A stretch of 64,000 nucleotides of DNA from Chitinophagaceae bacterium (GCA_023957125.1 JAMLHL010000018.1:1-64000); one strand, 5' to 3'. Shown: positions 17,552-27,401, numbered from the stretch's first letter. Numbers and translations: made by a program. The notes: generated from the letters alone by a model not told the origin.

Positions 17552-19005
17552 AAGGGAACGCCTGTTTTATTGGAATTGACCTGGGTTCACAGGGGCTGCG
17601 GGTGGCGGTGCTGGACGATTCGGGAAACCTTGTGGCTTCGGCCAACGAGGCCCTGGAGCTGACTGAGGCTAACCGGCAGGAACAAAATCCGGATGAATGG
17701 TGGCGGCTTTGTATAAGATGTGTGAAAAAGGCGACACAAAATTTGCCGGCATCCGTAACGAAAAATTTTATAGCCATTGCGGTTTCTTCTACTTCGGGAA
17801 CCGTGATCCCTCTCGATAAAAATAACGCGCCGCTTTCCAATGCTGTTTTATACAGCGATACCCGTTCTGCCCGGCAGGCGGAGCGTTGTAAACAAATGGC
17901 TCAAAAGTCCATGCTATATGGATTCACAGGGTTTAACAGCTCCTGCGGATTGTCCAAAATGGTTTGGTTTTCCGATAACTTTCCGGAAAAGGTACCGGAG
18001 ATAAAACAATGGATCCATGCGGCCGACTTTATCACAGGGAAGCTGAGCGGTGTATATAACGTTACCGATCATACCAACGCATTGAAGTCGGGTTACGATC
18101 TTACTGCTTTTCGTTGGCCGGAATACCTGACCGGTGAATTAAATCTGCTATCCGGGTGGCTGCAGCAGGTAGTGTCTTCGGGAACAATCATTGGCAGGAT
18201 ATCTGAGACCGCAGTGGAAGAAACGGGATTGCCCGGTCATCTGTTGGTATCGGTTGGCATTACCGACGGCTGTGCTTCGCAGGTGGCATCGGGGGCAATG
18301 ACGCCGGGACAGTGGAATACCACCATCGGCACTACGATGGTGATAAAAGGCGTAACAAGGAATGCGGTCAAAGATCCGGAGGGGCGCATCTACAATCATC
18401 GTCACCCGGAAGGGTATTGGTTGCCGGGAGGCGCTGGAAATATTGGCGCAGACTGGGTTTCAAAAGAATATGGCACTGTTGTTGAAGCGTTCGTCAAATC
18501 CGCCGCTTCCCTGATCCCCACCGGCGAAATGGCATACCCGTTAATGCAGCATGGAGAGCGCTTCCCTTTCATTGCCCCACAGGCAGAAGGATTTCAGCCC
18601 CGGCATCTTCCGGGCGCTAAATTGTTTGCGGCTAAGATGGAAGGAGTGGCTTATACAGAGCGGTACGCGTATGCCCTGATGGAAGGATTGTCGGGTGAGA
18701 AAGCCGATGCTGTATTTACCGCAGGTGGCGCCAGCAACAACGAGCTGTGGCTGAAAATAAGAAGCGCTGTGCTGAACAAACCCATTTACAAAATGAAACA
18801 CGTCAGCGGAGCGGTGGGAGCAGCAATAGTGGCAGCTTCGCAAACCCGTTTTAATTCCCTTTCCTCGGCCACTAAAGCAATGGTACAACAGGAAAAGGAG
18901 ATAATGCCGGATAAGGAACTCTCAGAAAAATATGAAACTTTGTATCATCAGTTTATTGCTATTTTGAAATCAAAAAATTACCTGGGAGAAAATAAAGATG
19001 CTTAA
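17548..19005 (+). CDS. FGGY-family kinase, xylulokinase/ribulokinase-like
   Basis: A 485-residue second FGGY kinase. Motifs: GIDLGSQGLRVAVLDDSG at the N-terminus, VSSTSGTVIPLD in the substrate area, SVGITDGCASQVASGAM, GTTMVIKG, and FTAGGASNNELWLKIRSAVL. It is closer to D-ribulokinase/xylulokinase-type enzymes than the preceding kinase. Two different FGGY kinases in tandem suggest either two substrates or two forms of one substrate. It overlaps the preceding gene by 4 bases and the following one by 8. Confidence 0.85.
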   Translation: MKGNACFIGIDLGSQGLRVAVLDDSGNLVASANEALELTEANRQEQNPDEWWRLCIRCVKKATQNLPASVTKNFIAIAVSSTSGTVIPLDKNNAPLSNAVLYSDTRSARQAERCKQMAQKSMLYGFTGFNSSCGLSKMVWFSDNFPEKVPEIKQWIHAADFITGKLSGVYNVTDHTNALKSGYDLTAFRWPEYLTGELNLLSGWLQQVVSSGTIIGRISETAVEETGLPGHLLVSVGITDGCASQVASGAMTPGQWNTTIGTTMVIKGVTRNAVKDPEGRIYNHRHPEGYWLPGGAGNIGADWVSKEYGTVVEAFVKSAASLIPTGEMAYPLMQHGERFPFIAPQAEGFQPRHLPGAKLFAAKMEGVAYTERYAYALMEGLSGEKADAVFTAGGASNNELWLKIRSAVLNKPIYKMKHVSGAVGAAIVAASQTRFNSLSSATKAMVQQEKEIMPDKELSEKYETLYHQFIAILKSKNYLGENKDA

Positions 19006-19597
19006 AGTGATTTTATTGCGACATGGAGAAACAGCTTACAATGCAGATGGAAACCGTTATTGCGGACGTACGGATATAGGGCTTACGGAGAAAGGCGTCC
19101 ACCAGGCGGAAAAAGTATCCAACGCGCTGGGTGGTTACAACATAAATGCGGTGTATTCTTCTCCGTTATTAAGAGCCTGCCGGACCGCGGCAATAGCTTC
19201 GGGCGGAAGCAGGGTGATAACGGACAACCGGCTCATCGAAGTGGATTTTGGACTGTGGGAGGGGAAAACAAAAGCAGCATTCAATGCAGAAAACCCGGAA
19301 CTTTGGCAACAATGGATCAATGATCCGGGGAGAATAAGAGCCGGGGGTACCGGAGAAACAGGCAATGAAGTAGTTAAAAGAGTGAACGGTTTTTTTGAGG
19401 AAATGCTGGGCAGGCACAGGAACCAGACGATCATGGTGGTGGGGCATAACGGGATCAACCGGTTATACATGGCGTTTAAATTAGGAATGCCGTTATCCAA
19501 TTACCGGCAAATTGAACAGGAAAATTCTTCCGTTACGATTTTTGCGTTGGATGATGAAAACGTATTTACGCTGAAGAAATTAAACGCAAATACATGA
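18998..19597 (+). CDS. Histidine phosphatase family protein
   Basis: A 199-residue member of the phosphoglycerate-mutase-like superfamily. The phospho-histidine motif is LLRHGET near the N-terminus. SPLLRACRTA carries the conserved Arg, and MVVGHNGINR the second catalytic His. The closest named relatives by eye are alpha-ribazole phosphatase-type enzymes, but here the context is sugar catabolism, so a sugar phosphatase role is more likely. It overlaps the upstream kinase by 8 bases and the downstream lipoprotein start by 4. Confidence 0.85.
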   Translation: MLKVILLRHGETAYNADGNRYCGRTDIGLTEKGVHQAEKVSNALGGYNINAVYSSPLLRACRTAAIASGGSRVITDNRLIEVDFGLWEGKTKAAFNAENPELWQQWINDPGRIRAGGTGETGNEVVKRVNGFFEEMLGRHRNQTIMVVGHNGINRLYMAFKLGMPLSNYRQIEQENSSVTIFALDDENVFTLKKLNANT

Positions 19598-20838
19598 TAC
19601 GGGCCACTTGGGAAGGAATTGTAAAAACAAGAAACAATCAGTATATGCATGGCAGGAAACGGATGAATTTATGTTTTATGGTTTTTCTTTTATGGAGCTG
19701 TCATCTCCCGCAGGAGAAGTCATCGCCTGAAGAAATAACCACCCAAAAAGTTGTGTTTAATCTCCCGCGGACCATTTACGTGGAGGGCGATAATTTTCAC
19801 GTACAGGGCGTTGCCGTGGATACGGTGCGCGGATATGCGTATTTTTCTTTTACCACCAGCCTGATTAAAACCAATTTAAAAGGAGAGATCGTAGGTAGTG
19901 TGGACGGTTTTATAGGGCACCTCGGCTGCCTCGATATTAATCCGGATGACGGACGGATATATGCTTCGCTGGAATACAAAGACGACCGGATAGGAAAGGG
20001 GATCCTGAAGGGATTGGGGGCAAACCGGAACACGAATGGAAAAGAAACAAATTCTTTCTTCATTGCCATATTTGACGGTGAAAAAATTACCCGTCGGGGT
20101 ATGCATGCAGAAGAAAACAACATTATCAGCACCGTATATTTAAAAGAAGTGGCCGATGACTATAATGCAAAAGTAACAAACAGGGGCGGGCAGGTAGAAC
20201 ACCGTTACGGATGCAGTGGTATAGATGGCATTGCCTTTGGACCTCAGTTTGGAGAAAAACAGGGAAAACGATTTTTAAATGTGGCTTACGGTATATATGG
20301 GGATACTACCCGCACCGACAATGATTACCAGATTATACTTCAGTTTGACCCCGATAGCCTGAAGCCCTTCGAGCACCCGCTTTCGCAAAGTCATTTTAAT
20401 TTAAACGGGCCTGAAAAATCGCCGAACAGATATTTCCTTTATACCGGGAACACGGCTTATGGAATCCAGAATTTGGAATATGATACGCATACCGGCTATT
20501 GGTTTGCGGCAGTTTACCCGGGGAAGAAATCTACATTCCCCAATTACAATTTGTTCGCGATAGACGGCGCTCAAAGCCCGGCGTTGCAAACGTTAAAAGG
20601 ATTTGATGACGGGGAAAAAGGTGCGGTGATCCAATTGGCGGAGTCCGGCTTGTATGATGAACGAAGCGGTGTTTACGGCTGGAATTTTAATTGGGGCGCT
20701 ACCGGCATCTTCTCATTAGGCAATGGTTATTTTTATATTTCGCAGAATGGCGTAACACCAGATAAAAAGCAATCCTGCCGGCTTCAATTGTATCGTTGGA
20801 CGGGGGAAGCAGATAGTCCGTTTGATGAGGTGAAATAA
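19594..20838 (+). CDS. Lipoprotein of unknown function, propeller-like, in the sugar operon
   Basis: About 414 residues from the coupled ATG at 19594. Starts at 19645 or 19663 would place the lipoprotein signal (hydrophobic stretch to LLWSC) nearer the N-terminus and are equally possible. The mature part has recurring blocks that suggest a beta-propeller (VQGVAVDTVRGYAYFSFT, GHLGCLDINPDDGRIYASLE, YGIQNLEYDTHTGYWFAAVY). No catalytic motif is recognised. As the last gene of the operon and exported, it may bind or process the operon's substrate outside the cytoplasm (inference). Confidence 0.7.
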   Translation: MIRATWEGIVKTRNNQYMHGRKRMNLCFMVFLLWSCHLPQEKSSPEEITTQKVVFNLPRTIYVEGDNFHVQGVAVDTVRGYAYFSFTTSLIKTNLKGEIVGSVDGFIGHLGCLDINPDDGRIYASLEYKDDRIGKGILKGLGANRNTNGKETNSFFIAIFDGEKITRRGMHAEENNIISTVYLKEVADDYNAKVTNRGGQVEHRYGCSGIDGIAFGPQFGEKQGKRFLNVAYGIYGDTTRTDNDYQIILQFDPDSLKPFEHPLSQSHFNLNGPEKSPNRYFLYTGNTAYGIQNLEYDTHTGYWFAAVYPGKKSTFPNYNLFAIDGAQSPALQTLKGFDDGEKGAVIQLAESGLYDERSGVYGWNFNWGATGIFSLGNGYFYISQNGVTPDKKQSCRLQLYRWTGEADSPFDEVK

Positions 20839-20879
20839 AGACTTCGATGTGTTACATTTGTTGAACCAAACCTATACGG

Positions 20880-23021
20880 ATGATGAACAAGACTATATTT
20901 TGTTTAGCTATGGCATCAATTATTGCATCCTGTAATCCGGGAGGAAAGGATACGGCTCCCCGGAACGGTAACTATGACAGTACAACCAATCCATTTGCGA
21001 AACCCAGTGCCTTGCCCTATCGAACGATCCCGTTTGATAAAATTAAGGATGCGGATTTTAAACCTGCATTTGAAGAGGGGATGAAGCAACATACCGCAGA
21101 AATTGAAAAGATAGCCAACGATCCCGCTCCGGCCACATTTGAGAACACGCTTGTGGCGATGGAAAAAAGCGGCGCCTTGCTCAATCGTGTGCGGCTGGCA
21201 TTCGACTTGTTAAGCGGTGCCAATACCAATGAGGAGTTACAGAAGACAGAAGAGGAAATGGCGCCCCGGCTGGCGGCGCACAATGACGGTATTTTTCTGA
21301 ATAAAAAGTTGTTTAAACGTGTTAATGATATCTATCAACAACTTTCCGGTTCAAACCTGGATGCAGAGTCGAAAAGGCTGGTGGAAGTGTATTATGGCGA
21401 GTTTATGAAGTCCGGGGCAGGCCTGCCTGATCCGGAAAAAGAACAGTTAAAAAAGTTGAATGAAGAAGAAGCGGTTCTTAGTACGCGGTTTTCCAACCAG
21501 CTTTTGGGTGCGGCTAAAGCAGCGGCTTTACAAGTGGATTCAAAGGAAGCCCTGGCAGGTTTATCCGGCGCCGAGCTGGAAGCAGCGGCTGAAAGCGGGA
21601 AGAAGAGCCGTAGTGGAAAGCGGTATAGTATAGCGATCATCAATACCACGCAGCAACCTGCTTTGCAATCATTGACCAATCGCGATACCAGACGGGAACT
21701 GTTTGAACATTCCTGGACGCGGGCAGAAAGGAATGACAGCAACGATACCCGGAAAAATATCTTACGCCTTGCGGAGATAAGGGTACAGAAGGCGAAATTG
21801 CTGGGCTTCCCCAACTATGCTGCCTGGAAGCTGCAGGACCAGATGGCCAAGACGCCTGAAGCGGTGAACAGGATGTTAGCGCAGTTGGTGCCTGCTGCGG
21901 TCAATAAAGCAGCCGATGAAGAAAAAGATATCCGGGATTTGATAACGCGGCAAAAAGACACTTTCCGGGTGCAACCCTGGGATTGGGACTTTTATGCGGA
22001 GAAAGTAAGAAAGGACAAGTTTGATATAGAAGAGGGTGAGATAAAACCCTATTTTGTAATGGACAGTGTGCTGGAAAACGGCGTGTTTTTTGCAGCCGGT
22101 CAATTATACGGGATCACGTTTAAGGAAAGAACCGATCTGCCGGTATATCAGGAGGATGTGAGAGTGTTTGAGGTGTTTGATCAGGATGGCGCTCCTCTGG
22201 CTTTGTTCTACGCAGATTATTTTAAACGGGATAACAAGCGTGGCGGCGCCTGGATGAGCAATATGGTGGAACAGTCGAAATTGCTGCATACCAAACCGGT
22301 GATCTATAATGTTTGTAATTTTCCCAAACCACCCAAAGGACAGCCCGCGCTGATCAGTTTTGACGATGTTACCACTATGTTTCACGAGTTTGGACATGCG
22401 CTTCACGGCATCTTTGCCAGTCAGCAATATCCGTTCCTGTCCGGTACCAATGTTGCCCGGGATTTCGTGGAAATGCCTTCCCAGTTCAATGAGCATTGGG
22501 CGCTGGATCCGGTAGTATTAAATCATTATGCCAAACACTATCAAACCGGCGCCACTATCCCTCAGTCGTTGACAGATAAAATTAAAGCGGCGGGCACTTT
22601 TAACCAGGGTTATGCTTTTACGGAATTACTTGCAGCCACTAATTTGGATATGCAATGGCATTTGTTGTCGCCTGAGGATGCTGTTATTAAGGATGTGGAT
22701 GCGTTTGAGGTAGCTGCCTTACGGAAAACGGGTCTGTATATTTCGTATGTGCCCCCGCGTTACCGGTCTTCCTATTTCTTACACATCTGGACGAATGGTT
22801 ATGATGCAGGATATTATGCATACACCTGGGCCGACATGCTCAACCATGATGCCTATGCATGGTTTGCCGAACACGGTGGACTGAACCGGAAAAACGGTCA
22901 ACGGTTTCGGGATATGATATTGTCGAAAGGTAACACCGAAGACCTCGCTGCCATGTACAGGGCTTTCAGGGGGCAGGAGCCCAATATCCGCTATTTACTG
23001 AAGAACAGGGGATTGCTTTGA
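20880..23021 (+). CDS. dcp: M3-family metallopeptidase, peptidyl-dipeptidase Dcp type
   Basis: A 713-residue zinc peptidase. The HEFGHALHG motif (His502-Glu503, His506) binds zinc, and a second Glu lies about 25 residues on in the DFVEMPSQFNEHW block. DxxSGKR-like and YVPPRYRSSYFLHIW segments also match the M3A branch. A lipoprotein signal (lipobox IIASC, Cys18) places it in the envelope, unlike the cytoplasmic E. coli enzyme. It removes C-terminal dipeptides from peptides. It follows the sugar operon by 41 bp but is functionally unrelated. Confidence 0.9.
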   Translation: MMNKTIFCLAMASIIASCNPGGKDTAPRNGNYDSTTNPFAKPSALPYRTIPFDKIKDADFKPAFEEGMKQHTAEIEKIANDPAPATFENTLVAMEKSGALLNRVRLAFDLLSGANTNEELQKTEEEMAPRLAAHNDGIFLNKKLFKRVNDIYQQLSGSNLDAESKRLVEVYYGEFMKSGAGLPDPEKEQLKKLNEEEAVLSTRFSNQLLGAAKAAALQVDSKEALAGLSGAELEAAAESGKKSRSGKRYSIAIINTTQQPALQSLTNRDTRRELFEHSWTRAERNDSNDTRKNILRLAEIRVQKAKLLGFPNYAAWKLQDQMAKTPEAVNRMLAQLVPAAVNKAADEEKDIRDLITRQKDTFRVQPWDWDFYAEKVRKDKFDIEEGEIKPYFVMDSVLENGVFFAAGQLYGITFKERTDLPVYQEDVRVFEVFDQDGAPLALFYADYFKRDNKRGGAWMSNMVEQSKLLHTKPVIYNVCNFPKPPKGQPALISFDDVTTMFHEFGHALHGIFASQQYPFLSGTNVARDFVEMPSQFNEHWALDPVVLNHYAKHYQTGATIPQSLTDKIKAAGTFNQGYAFTELLAATNLDMQWHLLSPEDAVIKDVDAFEVAALRKTGLYISYVPPRYRSSYFLHIWTNGYDAGYYAYTWADMLNHDAYAWFAEHGGLNRKNGQRFRDMILSKGNTEDLAAMYRAFRGQEPNIRYLLKNRGLL

Positions 23022-23381
23022 GCGTTTGGAGTTTTTGGTTTTTAGTTTGGAGTCCTTAGTGTCTGCTTTTTTCAGAACATGACATGGTTATGATTGCTCA
23101 TCGCTGATGGCATGAACAAGCTACAACCGGAAACCTGCGACCTGTGACTGGGTGCATTTAAAATTCCCCCTGCACTCAGGTGCAATAAAGCAGAATACAT
23201 CATTTTAATTTATTGAAAATGAATTAGTTAATGACGGTGTATATATAATTGTCGCAGGCGGGTGGTGACACCCGCCTGTAGCGTCCGCTACCCCACCGAC
23301 CGGAAAATTATACAGGGCGCGACAATTTGAAATGCGCCCTCAATAACGCGGATTAAAATTTTTTAACCCTATATTTAAATC
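23022..23381. repeat. Intergenic repeats with an 81-bp palindromic element
   Basis: The left half (23023-23160) has the GGAGTTTTTGGTTTTTAG and CCGGAAACCTGCGACC type phrases shared with other gaps. The right half holds a compact element, 23247-23327, with 9-bp terminal inverted repeats AATTGTCGC / GCGACAATT. Inside are a perfect hairpin (CAGGCGGGTG / CACCCGCCTG around GTGA, 23255-23278) and a small one, TAGCG/CGCTA. No gene is seen. Confidence 0.7.
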
Positions 23382-24419
23382 ATGCGAAAACTAAAAAATA
23401 TAATACCAGGGATATTTTGTTTGTTGGGATTAATGATGATGTCTTTCGGGCAGGATCTTCCACGGGGCATTACAGTTGAAAAGATATGGGATCAGGGTGG
23501 TCATAATGCGTTCACCGATTTGATCCGGTTCAAAGGAAAATTTTATTGCTCCTTCCGGGAGGGGGACGGGCATGTGCCTAAGAATGGGGTAAACGGAAAG
23601 GTCAGGATAGTAAGATCGGCAAACGGACGCGACTGGGAGAGTGTGGCCCTTTTGGAAAAGCCCGGAATTGACCTTCGCGATCCGAAACTTTCCGTAACAC
23701 CGTCGGGAGAGATCATGGTGATCATTGGCGGATCTGTTTATGCAGGCTCAACGCTAAAAGGCAGAGTGCCGCAAGTGTCGTTCTCAGATAAGAAAGGGAA
23801 CGCTTTTTCTGATCCGGAAAAAGTATCAATAGATCCGGATATTGTGTCCTGGGGAGACTGGATATGGCGGGTTACCTGGCATAAAGGGGTGGGCTATGCG
23901 ATAGATTACCAGGTTGGCCCGGAAGAAAGACGTGGCCCTGTCGCTTTGTATCTTTTGAAAACTACCGATGGGCTTCACTTCAGCAAGGTATATCAATTTG
24001 ATATAGACGGCTTCCCTAACGAGGCTACCGTTCGGTTCGACGGAAAGGATTCTATGCATGTATTGATCCGCAGGGAGTTGGGAGATCAAATGGGGGTTTT
24101 AGCGGTGGCTGCTTCCCCTTACCTGGACTGGAATTTTCATAAGTTGGATTACCGGCTGGGCGGACCCAATTTTGTTTTCCTTAAAAACGATCAAAGGATC
24201 ATCGGCACCAGGGTACACGTTCCTGAAGTCCATCTGGGTTTGCTGGGTGAAATTCAGGGATATAGCTTTAAGGAGATACTCCGGCTTCCTTCCTCCGGAG
24301 ATTGCAGTTATCCGGGCATGTTAGTAAAGGGCAAAAAATTGTATCTCTCTTACTATTCATCGCACGAGGGTAAAACTTCGATCTATTTCGCCGGAATACC
24401 GCTCTCCCTGTTGGAATAA
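23382..24419 (+). CDS. Exported sialidase-like propeller protein
   Basis: A 345-residue protein with a signal peptide (MRKLKNIIPGIFCLLGLMM ... SFGQ). The fold is a sialidase-type beta-propeller: FYCSFREGDGHV near residue 55, Asp-box-like turns SANGRDWES and TTDGLHFSK, and LIRRELG near residue 230. Bacteroidota annotate such proteins as exo-alpha-sialidase, but the full catalytic set cannot be assigned by eye, so another glycoside hydrolase or lyase is possible. It is the plus-strand edge of the carbohydrate gene block. Confidence 0.7.
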   Translation: MRKLKNIIPGIFCLLGLMMMSFGQDLPRGITVEKIWDQGGHNAFTDLIRFKGKFYCSFREGDGHVPKNGVNGKVRIVRSANGRDWESVALLEKPGIDLRDPKLSVTPSGEIMVIIGGSVYAGSTLKGRVPQVSFSDKKGNAFSDPEKVSIDPDIVSWGDWIWRVTWHKGVGYAIDYQVGPEERRGPVALYLLKTTDGLHFSKVYQFDIDGFPNEATVRFDGKDSMHVLIRRELGDQMGVLAVAASPYLDWNFHKLDYRLGGPNFVFLKNDQRIIGTRVHVPEVHLGLLGEIQGYSFKEILRLPSSGDCSYPGMLVKGKKLYLSYYSSHEGKTSIYFAGIPLSLLE

Positions 24420-24478
24420 TAACTTTTTTGCCACTAATGCACGGATAGGACAAATTTTTTATCTTATAACGATGTTGT

Positions 24479-26275
24479 TCAACCGTATCTGAAAAGAACC
24501 AGTTTTTTGTATCCCGATCCTTTTTCAACCCGTGGATCCATCAAATGATAGACGGGCGTTAATTTGAAATCCGTATTATCAATTCGCCATACCCTGGTAT
24601 CCTCCCTGACGATCCCGGTATCCGGATGGAGTGTGATTTCTTTTTCTCCTTCATAGCCTAATTGAAGCGGTCCATAGGTAACAGAATAAAAACCGCTGTT
24701 TGAAAGAGCCTTCGTTGATTTACTATTTACTTCGGGATTCTGATCAAAAATCAATTCAATAACAATACCTTTTTTCAGCGTAGTATTAATGATCATAAAT
24801 CCATTCTTTTTGCTGAAGGGATGGGTATTCCCGTTGATTTTTATTTGATGGTTTTTAGTCCATGGAGGCGTAAGCAATTGCAGCGTTACCCGATTGGAAT
24901 TATTGGAATCCTGCACTTCAAAACTTACCTGTCCGTTAAAAGGATACTCCGAAATCTGCTTTATCGCAACGCTCCCGCTTTTCAACCTCAGGATGGCTTC
25001 GCTGCTATTGAAAAAAGGAACGACTATCTCATTGCCCTTTAAAAAATAATTATACCGGATCGCCATAGCCAGTCCTTCCCCGCCGCGCATGGTACAACAC
25101 CACCAGGCTTCATCGTCGTTTACATACAGAGAAGGTTCTTCAGGGCGGACACAACTATCCAGCCCAAAACCTCCATTTGTTCTTTGCGTATGAGCGATGG
25201 CGTTATAGTAAATCAGATGGGCATCTTCCAGGTATGCCGTCTTACCGGTAAGTTGCCATAGCTGCACCGCCACCATAAACGAATCAATGATGGCGCAGGG
25301 CTCAGTCCAGGTGGGTCGTTCAAACCAGTTGAGATTTTCATAATTGGCTGTCATTCCCGCCGTCCGGTAAATTTCGTAACTCCGTTCCACCAGTTGAAGA
25401 AGTTGGGCATTATGGGTAATGGTATAGTACCGGAGCATTCCCCTCAGTCCCGTAAGCGTTGCATGAGTTTGGGCTTTAATGCCCACGATATCCATACGGG
25501 AGAAGCAGGCGATCATTTCTTCCACAAGCCCCTTTATTGCCTCTGAGGGAAATAACTCGTAAACCTGCGTCATACCATCCAATAACAAAAGATAACAACC
25601 GATATCGGAAGATAACATCCATTCTCCTACCGTGTTCTGTATAGTGCCTGCTGCCTCTCCCACATTGGGTATCCTGCTTTGGGGATCCACCGGGTAATAA
25701 GTATAGGCTCCCCGGGTAGGCAGCGCCAGGTTATTGGTAATATTCAGGATGTGTTGTTTAACCTTCGGATCCTTCTTCCAGAGATAATACTCGCATAATC
25801 CCCGCAGGAGCCAGCCGTGCCCTGAGAGTTGCTGCTCATCTATTTTGCCAGACAGAACGGGTCCCAGATACCCTTTGTTATTTACATACTTGGGCATGAG
25901 GGCAACAATCTGATCCAGGTAAACGGGTCTTCGGTGCGTTGCCAGCGCCTGCATGGTAAGCGCTAAGATGATCCTGCCTTCCTTATCGCCCGGGGAAGCG
26001 GCATTGGGATTGCGTCCCTTAGGAGCAAAATCATTTTCCGGCCAGTAAAGATCGGATTCCAGCCGGTCGTAGTTTCTCATGGCTCTTGAAAGGAGTTCTC
26101 CCTGGATATAAATATCGGGGAACGCAATGGGAGAATAGAAATGGTTGGTTCCCGGCCTGAGGTTAGGTGATTCGGTTGGAAGGGTTTCAGCCATGATAAG
26201 CGAAGGGCTTAATGTTACGCCCAGCCCTGCCAGTGACGCCTGTTTTAAAAACAACCTTCTATTATGCGTAGCCAT
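24479..26275 (-). CDS. GH127-like (DUF1680) protein with Tat-type signal
   Basis: A 598-residue protein. The N-terminus NRRLFLKQASLAGLGVTL is a twin-arginine-type export signal. The (alpha/alpha)6-barrel part contains a YENLNWFERPTWTEPCAIID block and a NAIAHTQRTNGGFG block. WWCCTMRGGEGLA supplies the adjacent cysteines typical of the GH127 zinc-bound active site, whose founding enzyme releases beta-L-arabinofuranose. A C-terminal beta region follows. It belongs to the decayed polysaccharide locus. The exact sugar is unknown. Confidence 0.8.
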   Translation of the reverse strand: MATHNRRLFLKQASLAGLGVTLSPSLIMAETLPTESPNLRPGTNHFYSPIAFPDIYIQGELLSRAMRNYDRLESDLYWPENDFAPKGRNPNAASPGDKEGRIILALTMQALATHRRPVYLDQIVALMPKYVNNKGYLGPVLSGKIDEQQLSGHGWLLRGLCEYYLWKKDPKVKQHILNITNNLALPTRGAYTYYPVDPQSRIPNVGEAAGTIQNTVGEWMLSSDIGCYLLLLDGMTQVYELFPSEAIKGLVEEMIACFSRMDIVGIKAQTHATLTGLRGMLRYYTITHNAQLLQLVERSYEIYRTAGMTANYENLNWFERPTWTEPCAIIDSFMVAVQLWQLTGKTAYLEDAHLIYYNAIAHTQRTNGGFGLDSCVRPEEPSLYVNDDEAWWCCTMRGGEGLAMAIRYNYFLKGNEIVVPFFNSSEAILRLKSGSVAIKQISEYPFNGQVSFEVQDSNNSNRVTLQLLTPPWTKNHQIKINGNTHPFSKKNGFMIINTTLKKGIVIELIFDQNPEVNSKSTKALSNSGFYSVTYGPLQLGYEGEKEITLHPDTGIVREDTRVWRIDNTDFKLTPVYHLMDPRVEKGSGYKKLVLFRYG

Positions 26276-26401
26276 AGCGGGTGAGTCGTTTTTATGGTAT
26301 TTGAGGTTCTATACCGATTTTAATAAATTTCAAATTCAATCTCGTTCGGTTAAGTAAGTTCGTAGAAAATTCTAATATACTACAAACCCGTTATCTTGTC
26401 T

Positions 26402-27304
26402 TTACCGGTAATACTTTTCCAGCCAGTCTATCATGTTAGCGAACAGATCAACCGCCACCTGGGGACGGAGTTCGTGTTTCTCTCCGGGATACAGTTTAAG
26501 CCGGCTGGGAATGCCGAGCGACTGCAGTTTCTTATATAGCTTTTCAGATTGCTCCGGGTTTACCAGGTCGTCCGACGAGCCGTGAAATAAAAGGGTGGGT
26601 ACCCCCGACCGTTGGGTAAGATGAAAATAGGGGCTGGCTTGTTTTACAATTTTAGCCGACACATCGGACGTACCCAGGTAATTAACAATGATATCGTTGC
26701 TTTCCAGTCCGGGTTTGCGAACCGTTTCATCACCCAGGTCGGTTGGTCCGAAAATATCCACTACCGTTTTTACCTGTTTCAAAGAATCATACCCATAGGT
26801 GTAAAGCAAAGCTAAATGAGCGCCGGCACTGGCGCCTATAAGAGCAAACTCGTTTCCGTTATAATTGTATTCAGCAGCGTTGGACGAGATAAACGACAAG
26901 GCTTTTTGGATGTCTTCAATCTGGGCCGGAAAAAGATTTTTTCCGTCTTTTACCAGGCGGTAGTTGATAGAAGCCAGGGCATATTTCCGTTTACCTACCA
27001 GTTCTTCAATTAAAGGTTTCGGAAACTCGGATTTGTTTCCCGCAATCCAGCTTCCGCCATGGATATATACGATCACTTTGGTATCGGAATTCCTTTCTTC
27101 GGGAAGGTAGGCATCTAAAAGGCGATAATCTTTTTCTGCATCGCCGTAGGGCACATCAAGGAACTCCGTATATAACGAGTGGCGGATCACCGCCGCAGGC
27201 GTTATCGTCTTATCTCCGGGCATAACCTCATTGGGGTTGAAATGAGAGGTTATGAAACCGGAAAGGAAAATGACCAGGGCGCAGAGGTACTGACTTATGG
27301 GCAT
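26402..27304 (-). CDS. Exported alpha/beta-hydrolase (carboxylesterase, BD-FAE-like)
   Basis: A 300-residue esterase from the ATG at 27304; a TTG three codons upstream is less likely. The oxyanion motif is YIHGGSWIAG, the nucleophile elbow GASAGAH, the acid Asp in HGSSDDLVNP and the His in GEKHELRP. Such enzymes remove acetyl or feruloyl groups from plant polysaccharides. The N-terminal 40 residues, including ITSHFNPNE and KTITPAAV, are closely matched by the leader of the neighbouring gene at 29640-29750, so this 5' end has been duplicated. Confidence 0.82.
   Translation of the reverse strand: MPISQYLCALVIFLSGFITSHFNPNEVMPGDKTITPAAVIRHSLYTEFLDVPYGDAEKDYRLLDAYLPEERNSDTKVIVYIHGGSWIAGNKSEFPKPLIEELVGKRKYALASINYRLVKDGKNLFPAQIEDIQKALSFISSNAAEYNYNGNEFALIGASAGAHLALLYTYGYDSLKQVKTVVDIFGPTDLGDETVRKPGLESNDIIVNYLGTSDVSAKIVKQASPYFHLTQRSGVPTLLFHGSSDDLVNPEQSEKLYKKLQSLGIPSRLKLYPGEKHELRPQVAVDLFANMIDWLEKYYR
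27190..27304 (-). repeat. Duplicated 5' leader, copy 1
   Basis: About 115 bp at the start of the esterase gene align with 29640-29750. 21 bases are identical (ATAACCTCTCAT onward), and the overall level is roughly three quarters identical by eye. The encoded peptides share FLS..ITSHFNP.E..P..K.ITPAAV. Confidence 0.7.
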
Positions 27305-27401
27305 AGTCTGCAAATTATCTTTTCAAACAAGAGTTTCAGTATCCGCAATGTAAGAAATACCAGGTATAATTCCTAATATTTTCAGGGGTTTCCCGGTGGG
27401 G

